From assembly GCA_030430575.1 (NCBI GenBank), contig JAUIKF010000022.1, forward strand, positions 54,441 through 118,440: a stretch of 64,000 nt of DNA, written 5' to 3'. The position numbers and the translations under genes were made by a program. This DNA comes from Bacteroidia bacterium (GTDB lineage: Bacteria; Bacteroidota; Bacteroidia; J057). Of the stretch, positions 17,272 to 26,704 are shown in pieces (within the stretch, counting starts at the first letter, position 1; each line of letters begins with the position of its first letter). The notes under the pieces were generated by a model. The model saw only the letters and a list, made by a program, of their open reading frames with translations. It did not search any database and was not told where the DNA came from.

Positions 17272-20262
17272 ATGAGAAGCACATATTTAGCCTTCTTATG
17301 TTGTTGCTTGTCCATCACTGCTGTGCATGGACAGCTTGTCCAATATCCGTATGTACAGAATTTTGAGAACTTCGGCGTATGTGGTGCCAATTGTCTTTTT
17401 TCCTGTAATTTGATTGAAAATTGGGAAAATGCGAGCAATGACCAGACGGACTGGTCAGTATGGCTCGGCCAGACACAAACGGTAAATACGGGGCCCCAAG
17501 TAGATTTCTCACAAGGGACTCAATGGGGTAAATACCTCTACCTGGAGGCTTCTAATGGATGCGCAGGTGAAATCACGGGCAGCGTCCTGACCCCTTTTTT
17601 TGATCTATCCAATCTGCAATCTCCCCAATTGAGCTTCGCTTATCATCTTTTTGGAGATGGCCAGGGCAGTCTCCATATAGATGCTAATAAGAATGGTCAA
17701 TGGGTAAAGGATATTGTCCCACCTCTCCGCGATAATGTCAATAAGTGGCAAGTGCTATACACATGCCTAGAGGCTTTTGCAGGAGAGTCCAATGTGCAGT
17801 TTCGGTTTCGAGGCGTAACAGGAGAGGATGTGACCAGTGACATGGCGATTGATGCTTTTTCTATCTACGATGCTTTTGCCAATGAATTGGCCCTCAAAGA
17901 GGTGGTCGTATCTGGTTGTGGCCTCGATAGCCAAACACCGATTACGGTCAATCTTCAAAATCTGGGGAGGCTGTCAGCTGTGAATATGTCTGTGCAGTAC
18001 TCCGTAAATGGAGGCCCATTTACTTCGCCTGAAAAAATCAGCCAACCCCTGCAAGGGTGCGAAGAAAGACATTATACCTTTAAACAACTCGCCAACCTCT
18101 CTGCCCAAGGATGGCATACCATCCGGGCAGTCGTTTCTACTTCACCGAAAGACCCTAATTCTGCAAATGACACTCTTTCTGTCACTGTCCGGAATATCCC
18201 TACCGTGACGGATTTGCCATATACAGAAGACTTTGAAAGGGGGGGGGGAAATTGGATTACGGGTGGGCGTTTCACCTCTTGGCAATGGGGGACCCCCAAT
18301 AATACCTGGGTCGGCTCCGCCGCCGACGGCCAAAAAGCATGGGTGAGTAACCTCAATGGTCAGTATGCGAACAAGGAATTCTCCTACCTCGAATCTCCCT
18401 GCTTTGACTTCTCTCAATGGACAGTTGATCCCATTCTCAGCTTTATGCATGTATTTGAATTGGAATATGAATGGGATATGAGTTGGGTAGAATACAGCCT
18501 AAATGGAGGAAAACATTGGCAAAAACTCGGGACAGCGACGACAGGTCTCTCTCATTGGTACAATGATACTAATCATGACGTATGGACGGGCAACTCGTCT
18601 GGAGGGCAGAATGAATGGCAAATGGCAGCCCATGTGTTGACAGGCATGGCAGGTCAAGTCGTACGCTTTCGGTATGTCTTGAGATCAGATGACCGCTTTG
18701 CCTATGAAGGAGTAGGCGTAGATCACATTCGCATCAGTTTGCCCTATGATGTGGGCGTAACAGAAATCATTTCTCCCATAGACACCTGTGGGGTCTCCAC
18801 TCGCCTGAATCAGACGGTTCGTATACGTATTGAAAATCGAGGCTTTTATCCTACCAAAAATCTATCTCTTTCTTATCTGTTGGCAGGTTCTCCGGCTAGC
18901 CAGCCCGAGGTATTGACCACGCCCCTTCTTGGGGAGGAAGAGATTGTTTTTTCTTTTGCTGATAAAGTGGACTTAGCTACTACAGGCGCTCACCTGCTCG
19001 TCATCAGCGCCGTGCACTTTCCCGATGATGATTTTAGCAACAATCAGGTGAGCAAAACTGTAGGCAACTATCCCAATCCCATTGTAGATATTGGCAAGGA
19101 TACCTTGCTGTGTGGATTGGATATCCTGACCTTGGATCCAGGGCTTGTAGGACCTAATACCTACCGTTGGAGTACAGGGGATACAACTAGGACGCTGGCG
19201 GCAGATTTACCAGGACTATATAAGTTAGAACTGACGGATCGGTATGGGTGTAAAGGGAAAGACTCTTTGTTGATTGATAAAATGCCAGCCCTCGGCGTAG
19301 ATGTCAAATGGATCGAACATGTGCGGTGCTATGGCGATGCTACTGGGGCGATGGAAGTAATGCCTCAGGGAGGAACCCCTCCATTAGCTTTTCGATGGAC
19401 AGACGGGGCGCAAGGATTTACGTTGAGCCATTTGACGGCGGGAAACTATGGGTTTGAGTTGGTGGACCAAGCAGGATGCCGCTTGGACGATGAGATCGAG
19501 ATTCGCCAAAATGACTCCCTGGTGATTCATGTAGATCTCATACGGAATGCCGGTTGTCCTATAGACAGCAGTGGAGCCATTTATCTGTCGATGACCGGGG
19601 GAGAAGCACCTTATTCTTTCCTCTGGAATACTGGAGCTATTACCCAAAACTTACCTCGATTGCCAGAAGGAAATTATCGGACGAGCGTGATTGATAAAAA
19701 TGGCTGTTCAGTTGTATCGCCAGTTTATGAAATCACCACTCATGATACTATGCCACGCGCTAGTTTTACCTATCAACTCTCAGGGGGTACGGTTATCTTT
19801 CAAGACTCTTCCCAGAATGCCATACAATACTATTGGACATTTGGCGATGATTCGAGTCCTGTGACTGACATTAACCCCAAATATACTTACAGACGCAATG
19901 GTAGCTATAAGGTAAAACTGATCGCTGTAAATAGTTGCGGAAGCGATACCGTGGTAAAGACGATCAATGTGATCAGTGTAGGGGCCCCTCCGCCATTACC
20001 CGAAACAGAGATCACAGTCTTCCCCAACCCTGTCAGAGCAGATCGCTTTTTTCTTGATATCGAATATGCACAATTCGATCAGATGGATGTCATATTGTTT
20101 GATGCAAGTGGGAAAATGGTATTGCAAGATAAATTAGGTCCCGTATTTGGCACGCATCGCCAAGAAATACATGTCCCCTATACCCTTGCCAATGGCCTAT
20201 ACCTTTTGGCCATTCAAACCACTGAAGGTCGCCTCGCCAAACGCCTCCTAATCACCCGCTAG
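17272..20262 (+). CDS. Large secreted multidomain protein with a type A T9SS sorting domain
   Basis: A 996-residue cell-surface or secreted protein. A signal peptide (CCLSITAVHGQ) is followed by a MAM/jelly-roll-like domain (LEASNGCAGEITGSVLTPFFDLS), a CARDB-like domain, a second jelly-roll domain (PYTEDFERGGGNW), two SprB-like repeats, and a PKD domain (WTFGDDSSPV). The C-terminal domain TVFPNPVRADRFF through LANGLYLLAIQTTEGRLAKR is a type A type IX sorting signal. The start at ATG 17272 is preferred to an in-frame TTG at 17257 because it begins the signal peptide. The 3' end overlaps rsmE by 15 bp, tail to tail. Confidence 0.85.
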   Translation: MRSTYLAFLCCCLSITAVHGQLVQYPYVQNFENFGVCGANCLFSCNLIENWENASNDQTDWSVWLGQTQTVNTGPQVDFSQGTQWGKYLYLEASNGCAGEITGSVLTPFFDLSNLQSPQLSFAYHLFGDGQGSLHIDANKNGQWVKDIVPPLRDNVNKWQVLYTCLEAFAGESNVQFRFRGVTGEDVTSDMAIDAFSIYDAFANELALKEVVVSGCGLDSQTPITVNLQNLGRLSAVNMSVQYSVNGGPFTSPEKISQPLQGCEERHYTFKQLANLSAQGWHTIRAVVSTSPKDPNSANDTLSVTVRNIPTVTDLPYTEDFERGGGNWITGGRFTSWQWGTPNNTWVGSAADGQKAWVSNLNGQYANKEFSYLESPCFDFSQWTVDPILSFMHVFELEYEWDMSWVEYSLNGGKHWQKLGTATTGLSHWYNDTNHDVWTGNSSGGQNEWQMAAHVLTGMAGQVVRFRYVLRSDDRFAYEGVGVDHIRISLPYDVGVTEIISPIDTCGVSTRLNQTVRIRIENRGFYPTKNLSLSYLLAGSPASQPEVLTTPLLGEEEIVFSFADKVDLATTGAHLLVISAVHFPDDDFSNNQVSKTVGNYPNPIVDIGKDTLLCGLDILTLDPGLVGPNTYRWSTGDTTRTLAADLPGLYKLELTDRYGCKGKDSLLIDKMPALGVDVKWIEHVRCYGDATGAMEVMPQGGTPPLAFRWTDGAQGFTLSHLTAGNYGFELVDQAGCRLDDEIEIRQNDSLVIHVDLIRNAGCPIDSSGAIYLSMTGGEAPYSFLWNTGAITQNLPRLPEGNYRTSVIDKNGCSVVSPVYEITTHDTMPRASFTYQLSGGTVIFQDSSQNAIQYYWTFGDDSSPVTDINPKYTYRRNGSYKVKLIAVNSCGSDTVVKTINVISVGAPPPLPETEITVFPNPVRADRFFLDIEYAQFDQMDVILFDASGKMVLQDKLGPVFGTHRQEIHVPYTLANGLYLLAIQTTEGRLAKRLLITR

Positions 20263-20964
20263 TTTTACGTCCCGTTGCCATTTCAAACTGCTCAACGCAT
20301 AAATAGCAGCAGTCTCTGTACGTAGTCTATTTTCCCCTAAACTGACAGGGACAAAATTACTTTCCTTAGCACGTGCTACTTCCTCTGGGGTAAAATCTCC
20401 TTCAGGGCCGATCAGTATGGCTGTATGAGGATTGGTTGATGGAATAGTTGTTTGGAGTAAAAGAGAAGCTTCACAATAGGGGATAAAGCGCTGTTTGGCT
20501 TGCGTAGAAGCAAGGTAGTCTACAAGGGGAACCAGGGGATGCAAAATGGGAAGCCTTGCGCGCTTGCTCTGCTTCAAAGCTGACAGAATAAGTGATTCTA
20601 ATCTACTCGCTTTTAACCCCGTCTTGACAGTTCTACTACACAGAACAGGGTGAATACTCGTGACCCCCAGCTCTACAGCTTTTTCAATCGCCCATTCCAG
20701 CCGATCCCGATGCCGAAGGGGGGAAATCGCCAATTCGACTTGATAGGGATGTTCCCCCCAGTCTGCTAAGACTTCCTGAATAGAAAGGGTGACTGTATGT
20801 TTTTGAATAGCTGTAATCGTCGTGAGGTATTTGTTCCCTTGACCATCTATTCCATGAAGGGAATCTCCTTCGCGGTAGCGCAAGACCTTGACACAATGGC
20901 GTGCTTCGTCAGCCGCTAACTGAGCTTCATGATCTGTGAGGCGATTTAGAAAAAATAATTGCAT
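20248..20964 (-). CDS. rsmE: 16S rRNA (uracil1498-N3)-methyltransferase
   Basis: SPOUT-class enzyme methylating U1498 of 16S rRNA using S-adenosylmethionine. The 238-residue protein begins with the PUA-like RNA-binding domain (EARHCVKVLRYREGD) and ends in the knotted SPOUT domain with LIGPEGDFTPEEV and VSLGENRLRTETAA, the cofactor-binding loops. The mid-protein KAVELGVTSIHPVLCSRTVK is also diagnostic. It converges with, and overlaps by 15 bp, the large secreted protein gene. Confidence 0.96.
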   Translation of the reverse strand: MQLFFLNRLTDHEAQLAADEARHCVKVLRYREGDSLHGIDGQGNKYLTTITAIQKHTVTLSIQEVLADWGEHPYQVELAISPLRHRDRLEWAIEKAVELGVTSIHPVLCSRTVKTGLKASRLESLILSALKQSKRARLPILHPLVPLVDYLASTQAKQRFIPYCEASLLLQTTIPSTNPHTAILIGPEGDFTPEEVARAKESNFVPVSLGENRLRTETAAIYALSSLKWQRDVKLAGD

Positions 20965-21113
20965 GATAATTTCAATAGTCTTGCCATAAATCTATTGGCG
21001 AATCGTTGATATTTAGTGAAAATTCGCTAGATTGCGAGAGTTCGCTAGTGATTGTTTTTCACCTGACCAATTCCTCTCATTTATTTACAGCTTTTCAGCA
21101 AAAAAACAATAAT

Positions 21114-22727
21114 ATGGTATTCGGAACCAAATCTACCCATGTTAACCTTGACTACTTAGGCCTTTTTAACACAGGCACGCAGTATTGGAACCTTGATTCA
21201 GCAGAACTTGTGGAGCATACCCTCACCCAAAAAAGTGGGATGCTCGCTGATAGTGGCGCATTATGTGTCTCAACGGGAGAGTTTACAGGACGAGCACCAA
21301 AAGATAAGTTCTGTGTAGAAGATGACGTCACAAGAGATACGGTTTGGTGGGGAAATATTAACCAACCGGTTGCTCCAAAATATTTTGACCAATTATTAGG
21401 GAAAATGCAGGCGCACCTTCAAGGACAACCACTCTATATAAGAGATGCCTATGCAGGGGCCGACCCTCAATACCGTATCAAGGTCCGTGCAATAAATACC
21501 ACTCCCTGGGCCAATTTATTTGTGCATAATATGTTTATCCGGCCAGAGGTGGAGGAGCTCAAGACTTTTGAACCAGAATGGACCATTCTGGCTGTGCCAG
21601 ACTTTCATGCTGAAGGGCCTGATGATGGCGTCCGCCAACACAATTTCAGCATTATCAATTTCACCAAACGCATGATTTTGATAGGAGGGACTGGGTATAC
21701 TGGAGAAATGAAAAAAGGCATTTTTACGGTACTCAATTATTTACTCCCATCTCAGAATGTCTTGCCCATGCATTGCTCTGCTAATATCGGCGAGGGGGGA
21801 GACACTGCGGTCTTTTTTGGGCTGTCAGGTACAGGAAAAACGACGCTTTCTGCTGATCCACAGCGCCACCTGATCGGCGATGATGAACATGGATGGACGG
21901 AAAACGGTGTTTTCAACTTTGAAGGCGGCTGTTATGCAAAATGCATTGACCTCTCTCCAGAAAAGGAGCCTCAGATCTGGCATGCGATTCGCCAGAGCGC
22001 CATATTAGAAAATACGCGATTTTTTCCCGGGACCCGCCAGGTCAATTTTGCTGACACTTCTGTGACAGAGAATACACGTGTTTCCTATCCCATCCATCAT
22101 ATTGATGGAATAGCTGAGCCCTCGATGGGAGGGATTCCCAAAAATATTTTTTTCCTCACTTGTGATGCATTTGGGGTGTTGCCACCTATTTCACGCCTCA
22201 CGCCTGGACAGGCGATGTACCAGTTTATTTCGGGCTATACAGCCAAGGTGGCCGGAACAGAAGAAGGCATTACAGAGCCTGTCACGGCTTTCTCTGCTTG
22301 TTATGGCGCGCCTTTCTTGCCCTTGCATCCCACGCGATATGCAGAGATGTTAGGGGAAAAGATTAAATCATATGGTACCAACGTTTGGTTGGTCAATACG
22401 GGATGGTCTGGAGGGCCTTACGGAGTTGGTAAGCGCATGAAACTGGACTATACGCGTGCGATGATCTCAGCAGCACTGGAGGGGCAGCTAGATGCTGTTG
22501 AGTACCAGAAAGACCCCATTTTTGGTCTATCCTTCCCGCTCTCGGTCCCGGGTGTGCCATCTGCGGTACTGGACCCCAAGTCGACTTGGGAGGATCATGC
22601 AGCTTATGACGAGAAAGCCATGAAGTTGGCCGCTGCGTTCCGAGCGGAATTTAAAAAATATGAAGACTTTGCGAGTGAGGAAATCCTGGCTGCGGCCCCC
22701 TCGACGTCCCTAGCACAAGAGCATTGA
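21114..22727 (+). CDS. pckA: Phosphoenolpyruvate carboxykinase (ATP)
   Basis: Converts oxaloacetate and ATP to phosphoenolpyruvate, CO2 and ADP in gluconeogenesis. The 537-residue length is normal. The kinase-1a P-loop FFGLSGTGKTTLS, the metal-binding LIGDDEHGW, NFEGGCYAKCIDLS and the C-terminal GWSGGPYGVGKRM are all present. The frame is open to 21006, but the family alignment begins at ATG 21114 (MVFGTKSTHVNLDYLGL). A strong terminator follows at 22789. Confidence 0.97.
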   Translation: MVFGTKSTHVNLDYLGLFNTGTQYWNLDSAELVEHTLTQKSGMLADSGALCVSTGEFTGRAPKDKFCVEDDVTRDTVWWGNINQPVAPKYFDQLLGKMQAHLQGQPLYIRDAYAGADPQYRIKVRAINTTPWANLFVHNMFIRPEVEELKTFEPEWTILAVPDFHAEGPDDGVRQHNFSIINFTKRMILIGGTGYTGEMKKGIFTVLNYLLPSQNVLPMHCSANIGEGGDTAVFFGLSGTGKTTLSADPQRHLIGDDEHGWTENGVFNFEGGCYAKCIDLSPEKEPQIWHAIRQSAILENTRFFPGTRQVNFADTSVTENTRVSYPIHHIDGIAEPSMGGIPKNIFFLTCDAFGVLPPISRLTPGQAMYQFISGYTAKVAGTEEGITEPVTAFSACYGAPFLPLHPTRYAEMLGEKIKSYGTNVWLVNTGWSGGPYGVGKRMKLDYTRAMISAALEGQLDAVEYQKDPIFGLSFPLSVPGVPSAVLDPKSTWEDHAAYDEKAMKLAAAFRAEFKKYEDFASEEILAAAPSTSLAQEH

Positions 22728-22788
22728 TAAATGCAATCATAACAAAGGACAGATATTTAGTATACATATCTTTTCTCCCTTTTTGAGT

Positions 22789-22816
22789 AGGAGCACTCCT
22801 TGAAGTGCTCCTTTTT
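22789..22816 (+). terminator. Rho-independent terminator of pckA
   Basis: AGGAGCACT (22789-22797) and AGTGCTCCT (22804-22812) form a 9-bp stem with a six-base loop, followed by a T-run. Confidence 0.88.
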
Positions 22817-22854
22817 CATTTCAAAATTATTTCTTAAAGTCTAGCTAGACTTAT

Positions 22855-22862
22855 TAGTTTTG
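22855..22862 (+). promoter_or_regulatory. -7 promoter element before the DUF4271 gene
   Basis: TAGTTTTG matches TAnnTTTG and ends 6 bp before the ATG at 22869, implying a leaderless or very short leader transcript. It overlaps an in-frame TTG (22860), which argues against that TTG being the start. A -33 TTG is not obvious. Confidence 0.45.
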
Positions 22863-22868
22863 TGGTGC

Positions 22869-24395
22869 ATGCATATCCAATCACTTTTGTGTACGCTAGG
22901 GCTAGTTCTTAGCATATTAGGGGGATCCATCCAGGCAAAGGTGGCTCCCCAACCTGATGCCCTTATGGTATTGTCAGAAGGATGGGTGTGTGATGAGAAA
23001 ACATATACCATCCCATTTATTTTAGAAACCAGTACCCCCGCTAGCTTATCCATCCAATTTGACCTTGATTGCCTTTCGCCTGACAGCCTGTTCTTATACC
23101 TCGAAGGCGTTGCCTGGGAAGCTGAAGTGGTGCTTAATGGGTTATTTCTGGACATTCATCTGGATCCATTTCGCCCGTGGATTGTCCCACTCGATTCTTC
23201 GTGGCTACAGGAAACGGGAAATATCCTGGAGGTCAACCTCAAACTGGGACAGCGGTATGAATGGTACCCTCAGGAATTTTTGGGTATTCATCGTCCTGTC
23301 ATGTTACTGAGTAAAGACCAACTAGCGAAGTTGAAAGAGCCCTTGATGAAAACGGTGTCTCAGGCGGATACCTTAGCTGTCTGGGCGCCATATTTTGGAG
23401 AGCAAGGGTTTTTAGACAATGAACTTTCTGCAGCTAGAATGGCTTTGCCCTTGATTAGAGAAGGCATTCGCCATATTTATTTCCCGTTTGAGCCTAGTAG
23501 AGAGTTTCAGTCTTTCTGTGATGACCTGGGACTGATTCGAGTGACCACGTTTCCCGAAACCGGTCATATCTGCTGGCTCAATGCTTACCGCCAAGAGGCT
23601 AGGACTATTAACTTTTTACCTCCTTTTTGGCTCGATGAATCAGGAAATCGCACCATCCACTATGGATGCTATTATGCTTTGGGTGAGGTACCTGAAGTGG
23701 CTTTTGACCAAAAAAATCAGTTCGTCTTTGTCCTCATGGCCATGTTTCCTTTTCTCAGCTTGTTTTTTGTGAAAATGTTGAGTCCCAGTTTGTTTGCAGC
23801 GATAAAAGACTGGCTGATGGCTCCCAAGCTCCACATAGACATGTTCACTTCCATTACTGCTTCTAACCCTGGCTTGCTGATGATCTTGCTTGGGTTGAAG
23901 CTTTTGATGATCGTATTGGCCTTGTGCATGACTTTTTATTATATCCAACAAGCCAATCTCTGGGATCACCTCAATCTCTTCAAATCCTGGAGCCTTACCA
24001 ATTATCTATTTTACGGAGACTTTGGGGTAGGACAACTCTTCTTGAGAAGTTTGTTGGTGGTATTGGGATGGTTTGCTTTGGAGCAAATGATTATTTGGGT
24101 GGCTTCAGTCGTATTTGGGATTAAAGGTTTTTTGAGATCGATGCTCAACCTGAATGTCATGGGGGCATATCCTCTTATCTGGTTGATGGGACTTCCTGCG
24201 ACCTTTATTCTATTTTCAGATCATATTGGCAAGGAAACTATGCTGTATATTATGGGGGTTTTACTCTTGGTTTATATGATTCGTCAACTGTACATCAGCT
24301 ACCTCGGATTGGAAAAGCTATTCGCTTTTTCCTCAGGCATAAAATTTTTGTATATTTGCGGCTTCAATATTTTGCCATATATCATTTGGATATAA
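22869..24395 (+). CDS. DUF4271 membrane protein with a secreted N-terminal carbohydrate-binding-like domain
   Basis: A 508-residue protein. A signal peptide is followed by about 270 extracytoplasmic residues resembling a GH2-type jelly roll (DSLFLYLEGVAWEAEVVLNGL, FRPWIVPLDSSWLQETGNILEV). The C-terminal half has about six to seven membrane helices in the DUF4271 pattern (LRSLLVVLGWFALEQMIIW, YICGFNILPYIIWI). DUF4271 genes typically precede hemD, as here, but the family's role is unknown. The N-terminal extension is unusual. The start at ATG 22869 gives the intact signal peptide. Confidence 0.78.
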   Translation: MHIQSLLCTLGLVLSILGGSIQAKVAPQPDALMVLSEGWVCDEKTYTIPFILETSTPASLSIQFDLDCLSPDSLFLYLEGVAWEAEVVLNGLFLDIHLDPFRPWIVPLDSSWLQETGNILEVNLKLGQRYEWYPQEFLGIHRPVMLLSKDQLAKLKEPLMKTVSQADTLAVWAPYFGEQGFLDNELSAARMALPLIREGIRHIYFPFEPSREFQSFCDDLGLIRVTTFPETGHICWLNAYRQEARTINFLPPFWLDESGNRTIHYGCYYALGEVPEVAFDQKNQFVFVLMAMFPFLSLFFVKMLSPSLFAAIKDWLMAPKLHIDMFTSITASNPGLLMILLGLKLLMIVLALCMTFYYIQQANLWDHLNLFKSWSLTNYLFYGDFGVGQLFLRSLLVVLGWFALEQMIIWVASVVFGIKGFLRSMLNLNVMGAYPLIWLMGLPATFILFSDHIGKETMLYIMGVLLLVYMIRQLYISYLGLEKLFAFSSGIKFLYICGFNILPYIIWI

Positions 24396-24480
24396 AGAAC
24401 GGCAAAAAAGGAACATTTATGGAGTCACAGGGGATAATAATGCGAGACCTACAATCTTATTGAAATATAGGTATATCACA

Positions 24481-24509
24481 AGCGAGGGTGAGCTTCACCC
24501 TCGCTTTTC
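24481..24509 (+). terminator. Terminator between the DUF4271 gene and hemD
   Basis: AGCGAGGGTGA and TCACCCTCGCT pair around a three-base loop, followed by TTTTCT. It implies that hemD has its own promoter despite the conserved gene neighbourhood. Confidence 0.85.
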
Positions 24510-24578
24510 TCATGAGAATATTTCTAAACCATAAATAGTGTAGGCTTTAACAAATGCCAAGAAACAAGTAGCAGCGGC

Positions 24579-25328
24579 ATGTCTATCAAAACTGTTTTAG
24601 TATCACAGCCAGAGCCAAAAGATGGGAATTCGCCTTACTTCAGATTAGCTTCGAAGTTTGAGCTTGAGTTGTCATTCCATAAGTTTATTCAGGTAGAAGG
24701 AATCTCCCTCAATGAGTTCCGAAAACTGGGTGTCAAACCGCTAGATTTTTCTGCGATCATATTTACGAGCAGAGTCGCGGTTGATCACCTTTTTCGCCTA
24801 CTCAATGAGATGCGTATTGAGATGCCTGCGGACACCAAATACTTTTGTGTAGGGGAAGCCACTTCCAAATACCTGCAGAAGTATATTGTGATTCGCAAGC
24901 GGAAATTATACGTGGGAGAGCGAAAATCTATGGACTTATTGCCTTTTTTAGAAAAACATCACAAGGAAAAGTTTCTCTTTCCCTGTAGCAATGTTCATCG
25001 ACGAGAATTGCCCCGTTTGATGGAAGAAAAGGGCATGGACGTCACGGAGGCACCTATTTTTCAGACGGTAGCCAGTGACCTGTCCAACCTCTCAGCAAGG
25101 AAATTTGACCTGATTTGTTTTTTTTCCCCTGCTGGAATCAAGTCCCTTTACAAAAATTTCCCTAAGTTTGAGCAGGGAGAGACCAAAATCGCGGTCTTCG
25201 GCCCTACGACTGCCAAAGAAGCCATGACTGCTGGACTCAATATTAATATTGAAGCCCCAAAGCCGCACGCCCCATCTATGACCGCAGCCATTGAGCACTA
25301 TCTCAAGCATACAAACGGGAAATCCTGA
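24579..25328 (+). CDS. hemD: Uroporphyrinogen-III synthase
   Basis: Cyclises hydroxymethylbilane to uroporphyrinogen III in haem biosynthesis. The 249-residue protein shows the low-conservation HemD layout of two Rossmann-like lobes: KTVLVSQPEP, AIIFTSRVAVDHLFRLL, YFCVGEATSKYL, FLFPCSNVHRRELPRLM, and in the second lobe DLICFFSPAGIKSLYKNF with IAVFGPTTAKEAMTAGL. Its position after a DUF4271 gene is the standard Bacteroidota context and strengthens the call. Confidence 0.92.
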   Translation: MSIKTVLVSQPEPKDGNSPYFRLASKFELELSFHKFIQVEGISLNEFRKLGVKPLDFSAIIFTSRVAVDHLFRLLNEMRIEMPADTKYFCVGEATSKYLQKYIVIRKRKLYVGERKSMDLLPFLEKHHKEKFLFPCSNVHRRELPRLMEEKGMDVTEAPIFQTVASDLSNLSARKFDLICFFSPAGIKSLYKNFPKFEQGETKIAVFGPTTAKEAMTAGLNINIEAPKPHAPSMTAAIEHYLKHTNGKS

Positions 25329-25522
25329 AGGCCTGAATTTAGATGATACGCTATTATAGGCTAGGAAAAACGGAGGGCATGTTCATCAGAATTTGCTGAA
25401 TGTCAGTAATTTTTCGGTAAATCTCTGTGAACTAAGCAATTCGAGTGTATCTTTGGGGAAACAGGCTTTTTGGTTAATTAAAATAAAAGTATCATATTCA
25501 ACACTACATTACCTGTTTTATA

Positions 25523-26488
25523 ATGAGGAAGATTTTATTCACACTCCTACCCCTCGTGTTGCTTTGCCTTTCTGCATCTGGACAGGTTTATGTCCAGAAC
25601 ACCATGTACCATTTTAGTCCATTTGTCTACAACCCAGCTGCCGCAGGCACCGCTGAGGATGGCGATCTACGCCTAGGACTCCTGGCAAGACTTCAATGGG
25701 CGGGAATTCTGGGCGCACCGAGGCTTGTGGTAGCATATGGCGATACGTATATTGATGATATTGGCGGAGTAGGGGCGTATGTCGTCCAAGATGAGTTAGG
25801 CCCTATCGTCACAACTGGTATCAATCTTGCTTACTCGTTCCACTGGAAGCCCAGCTTTTTACCTAGCGGTACCTTAAATATAGGAGTTGAAGCTGGCTAT
25901 CTACAAAAATCCTTAAATGCAGTTTGGAAGTTCCAAGAAGTATTTGATCCTATCGTCGGAAATAGTGGAGCCAACTTTAGCGCCTCTGTAGGGGTGCCTA
26001 ACCTTGGGGCAGGTATTTTTTATACCCACGATGACAATCGCTTTTATTTAGGGATATCTGGTCATGACCTGCTAGAACCTAGTATTGATGCCCTGACGTT
26101 TTCGCAAGGGGTAGGAACCGACTCCAGAGTTCCTCGATCTTTTTATCTAATGGGAGGCTATCGGTTTGATTTGGGACAAAGTAGCTTGCAACCTACTTTC
26201 CTTGCACGGACTGATGGGGCAGTCTATCAGTTTGATGTAAGCCTCTATTGGACCTACAATGACCTCATGACTTTTGGCGCCAGTCATCGGTTTGGTGAGT
26301 CTTTCTCTGGAATGCTGGGCCTACAACTGTCTACTAACACCATGATAGGTTATAGCTATGACTATAATATCAATGGACTAGGGGTTACAGGTGATGCTTC
26401 TTCGCACGAGCTTGTCTTGACTTATCGGATACCTGATAGGAATAGCAATAGGACTAAGCAAGACGGTCCACTAGGTGGTTCCAAATAA
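25523..26488 (+). CDS. porP: Type IX secretion system membrane protein, PorP/SprF family
   Basis: A 321-residue outer-membrane beta-barrel. A signal peptide ending CLSASGQ is followed by the family hallmark YVQNTMYHFSPFVYNPAAAGT, barrel strands, and a terminal HELVLTYRIP. PorP/SprF proteins couple type IX secretion to surface adhesins. It precedes gldK by 216 bp on the same strand, the classic porP-porKLMN order, which is why porP is used rather than sprF. The gap includes a TTTTCAGG/CCTGAAAA hairpin. Confidence 0.9.
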   Translation: MRKILFTLLPLVLLCLSASGQVYVQNTMYHFSPFVYNPAAAGTAEDGDLRLGLLARLQWAGILGAPRLVVAYGDTYIDDIGGVGAYVVQDELGPIVTTGINLAYSFHWKPSFLPSGTLNIGVEAGYLQKSLNAVWKFQEVFDPIVGNSGANFSASVGVPNLGAGIFYTHDDNRFYLGISGHDLLEPSIDALTFSQGVGTDSRVPRSFYLMGGYRFDLGQSSLQPTFLARTDGAVYQFDVSLYWTYNDLMTFGASHRFGESFSGMLGLQLSTNTMIGYSYDYNINGLGVTGDASSHELVLTYRIPDRNSNRTKQDGPLGGSK

Positions 26489-26642
26489 CTCCCAAGAAAA
26501 GATGTTTCAAGGAAGGCTTACTTTACCGATTTAGAAAGAGATGCAAAAATATCGGTAATTACTTTCCGAGAATTCAATAATATCTTTAAAACAGCGTAAT
26601 AATATCCAGACATCTTCATCTGTCTTTATTTTTTTTAACTTC

Positions 26643-26664
26643 TTTTCAGGAAAAAGCCTGAAAA
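26643..26664 (+). terminator. Hairpin between porP and gldK
   Basis: TTTTCAGG (26643-26650) and CCTGAAAA (26657-26664) make a perfect 8-bp stem around AAAAAG. There is no T-run after it on the plus strand, so it may be a weak terminator or an mRNA processing/stability structure rather than a full stop. Confidence 0.45.
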
Positions 26665-26704
26665 ATTATTTGGAGATTTACACTTTATTGAAACTAGCGC
26701 AGAT

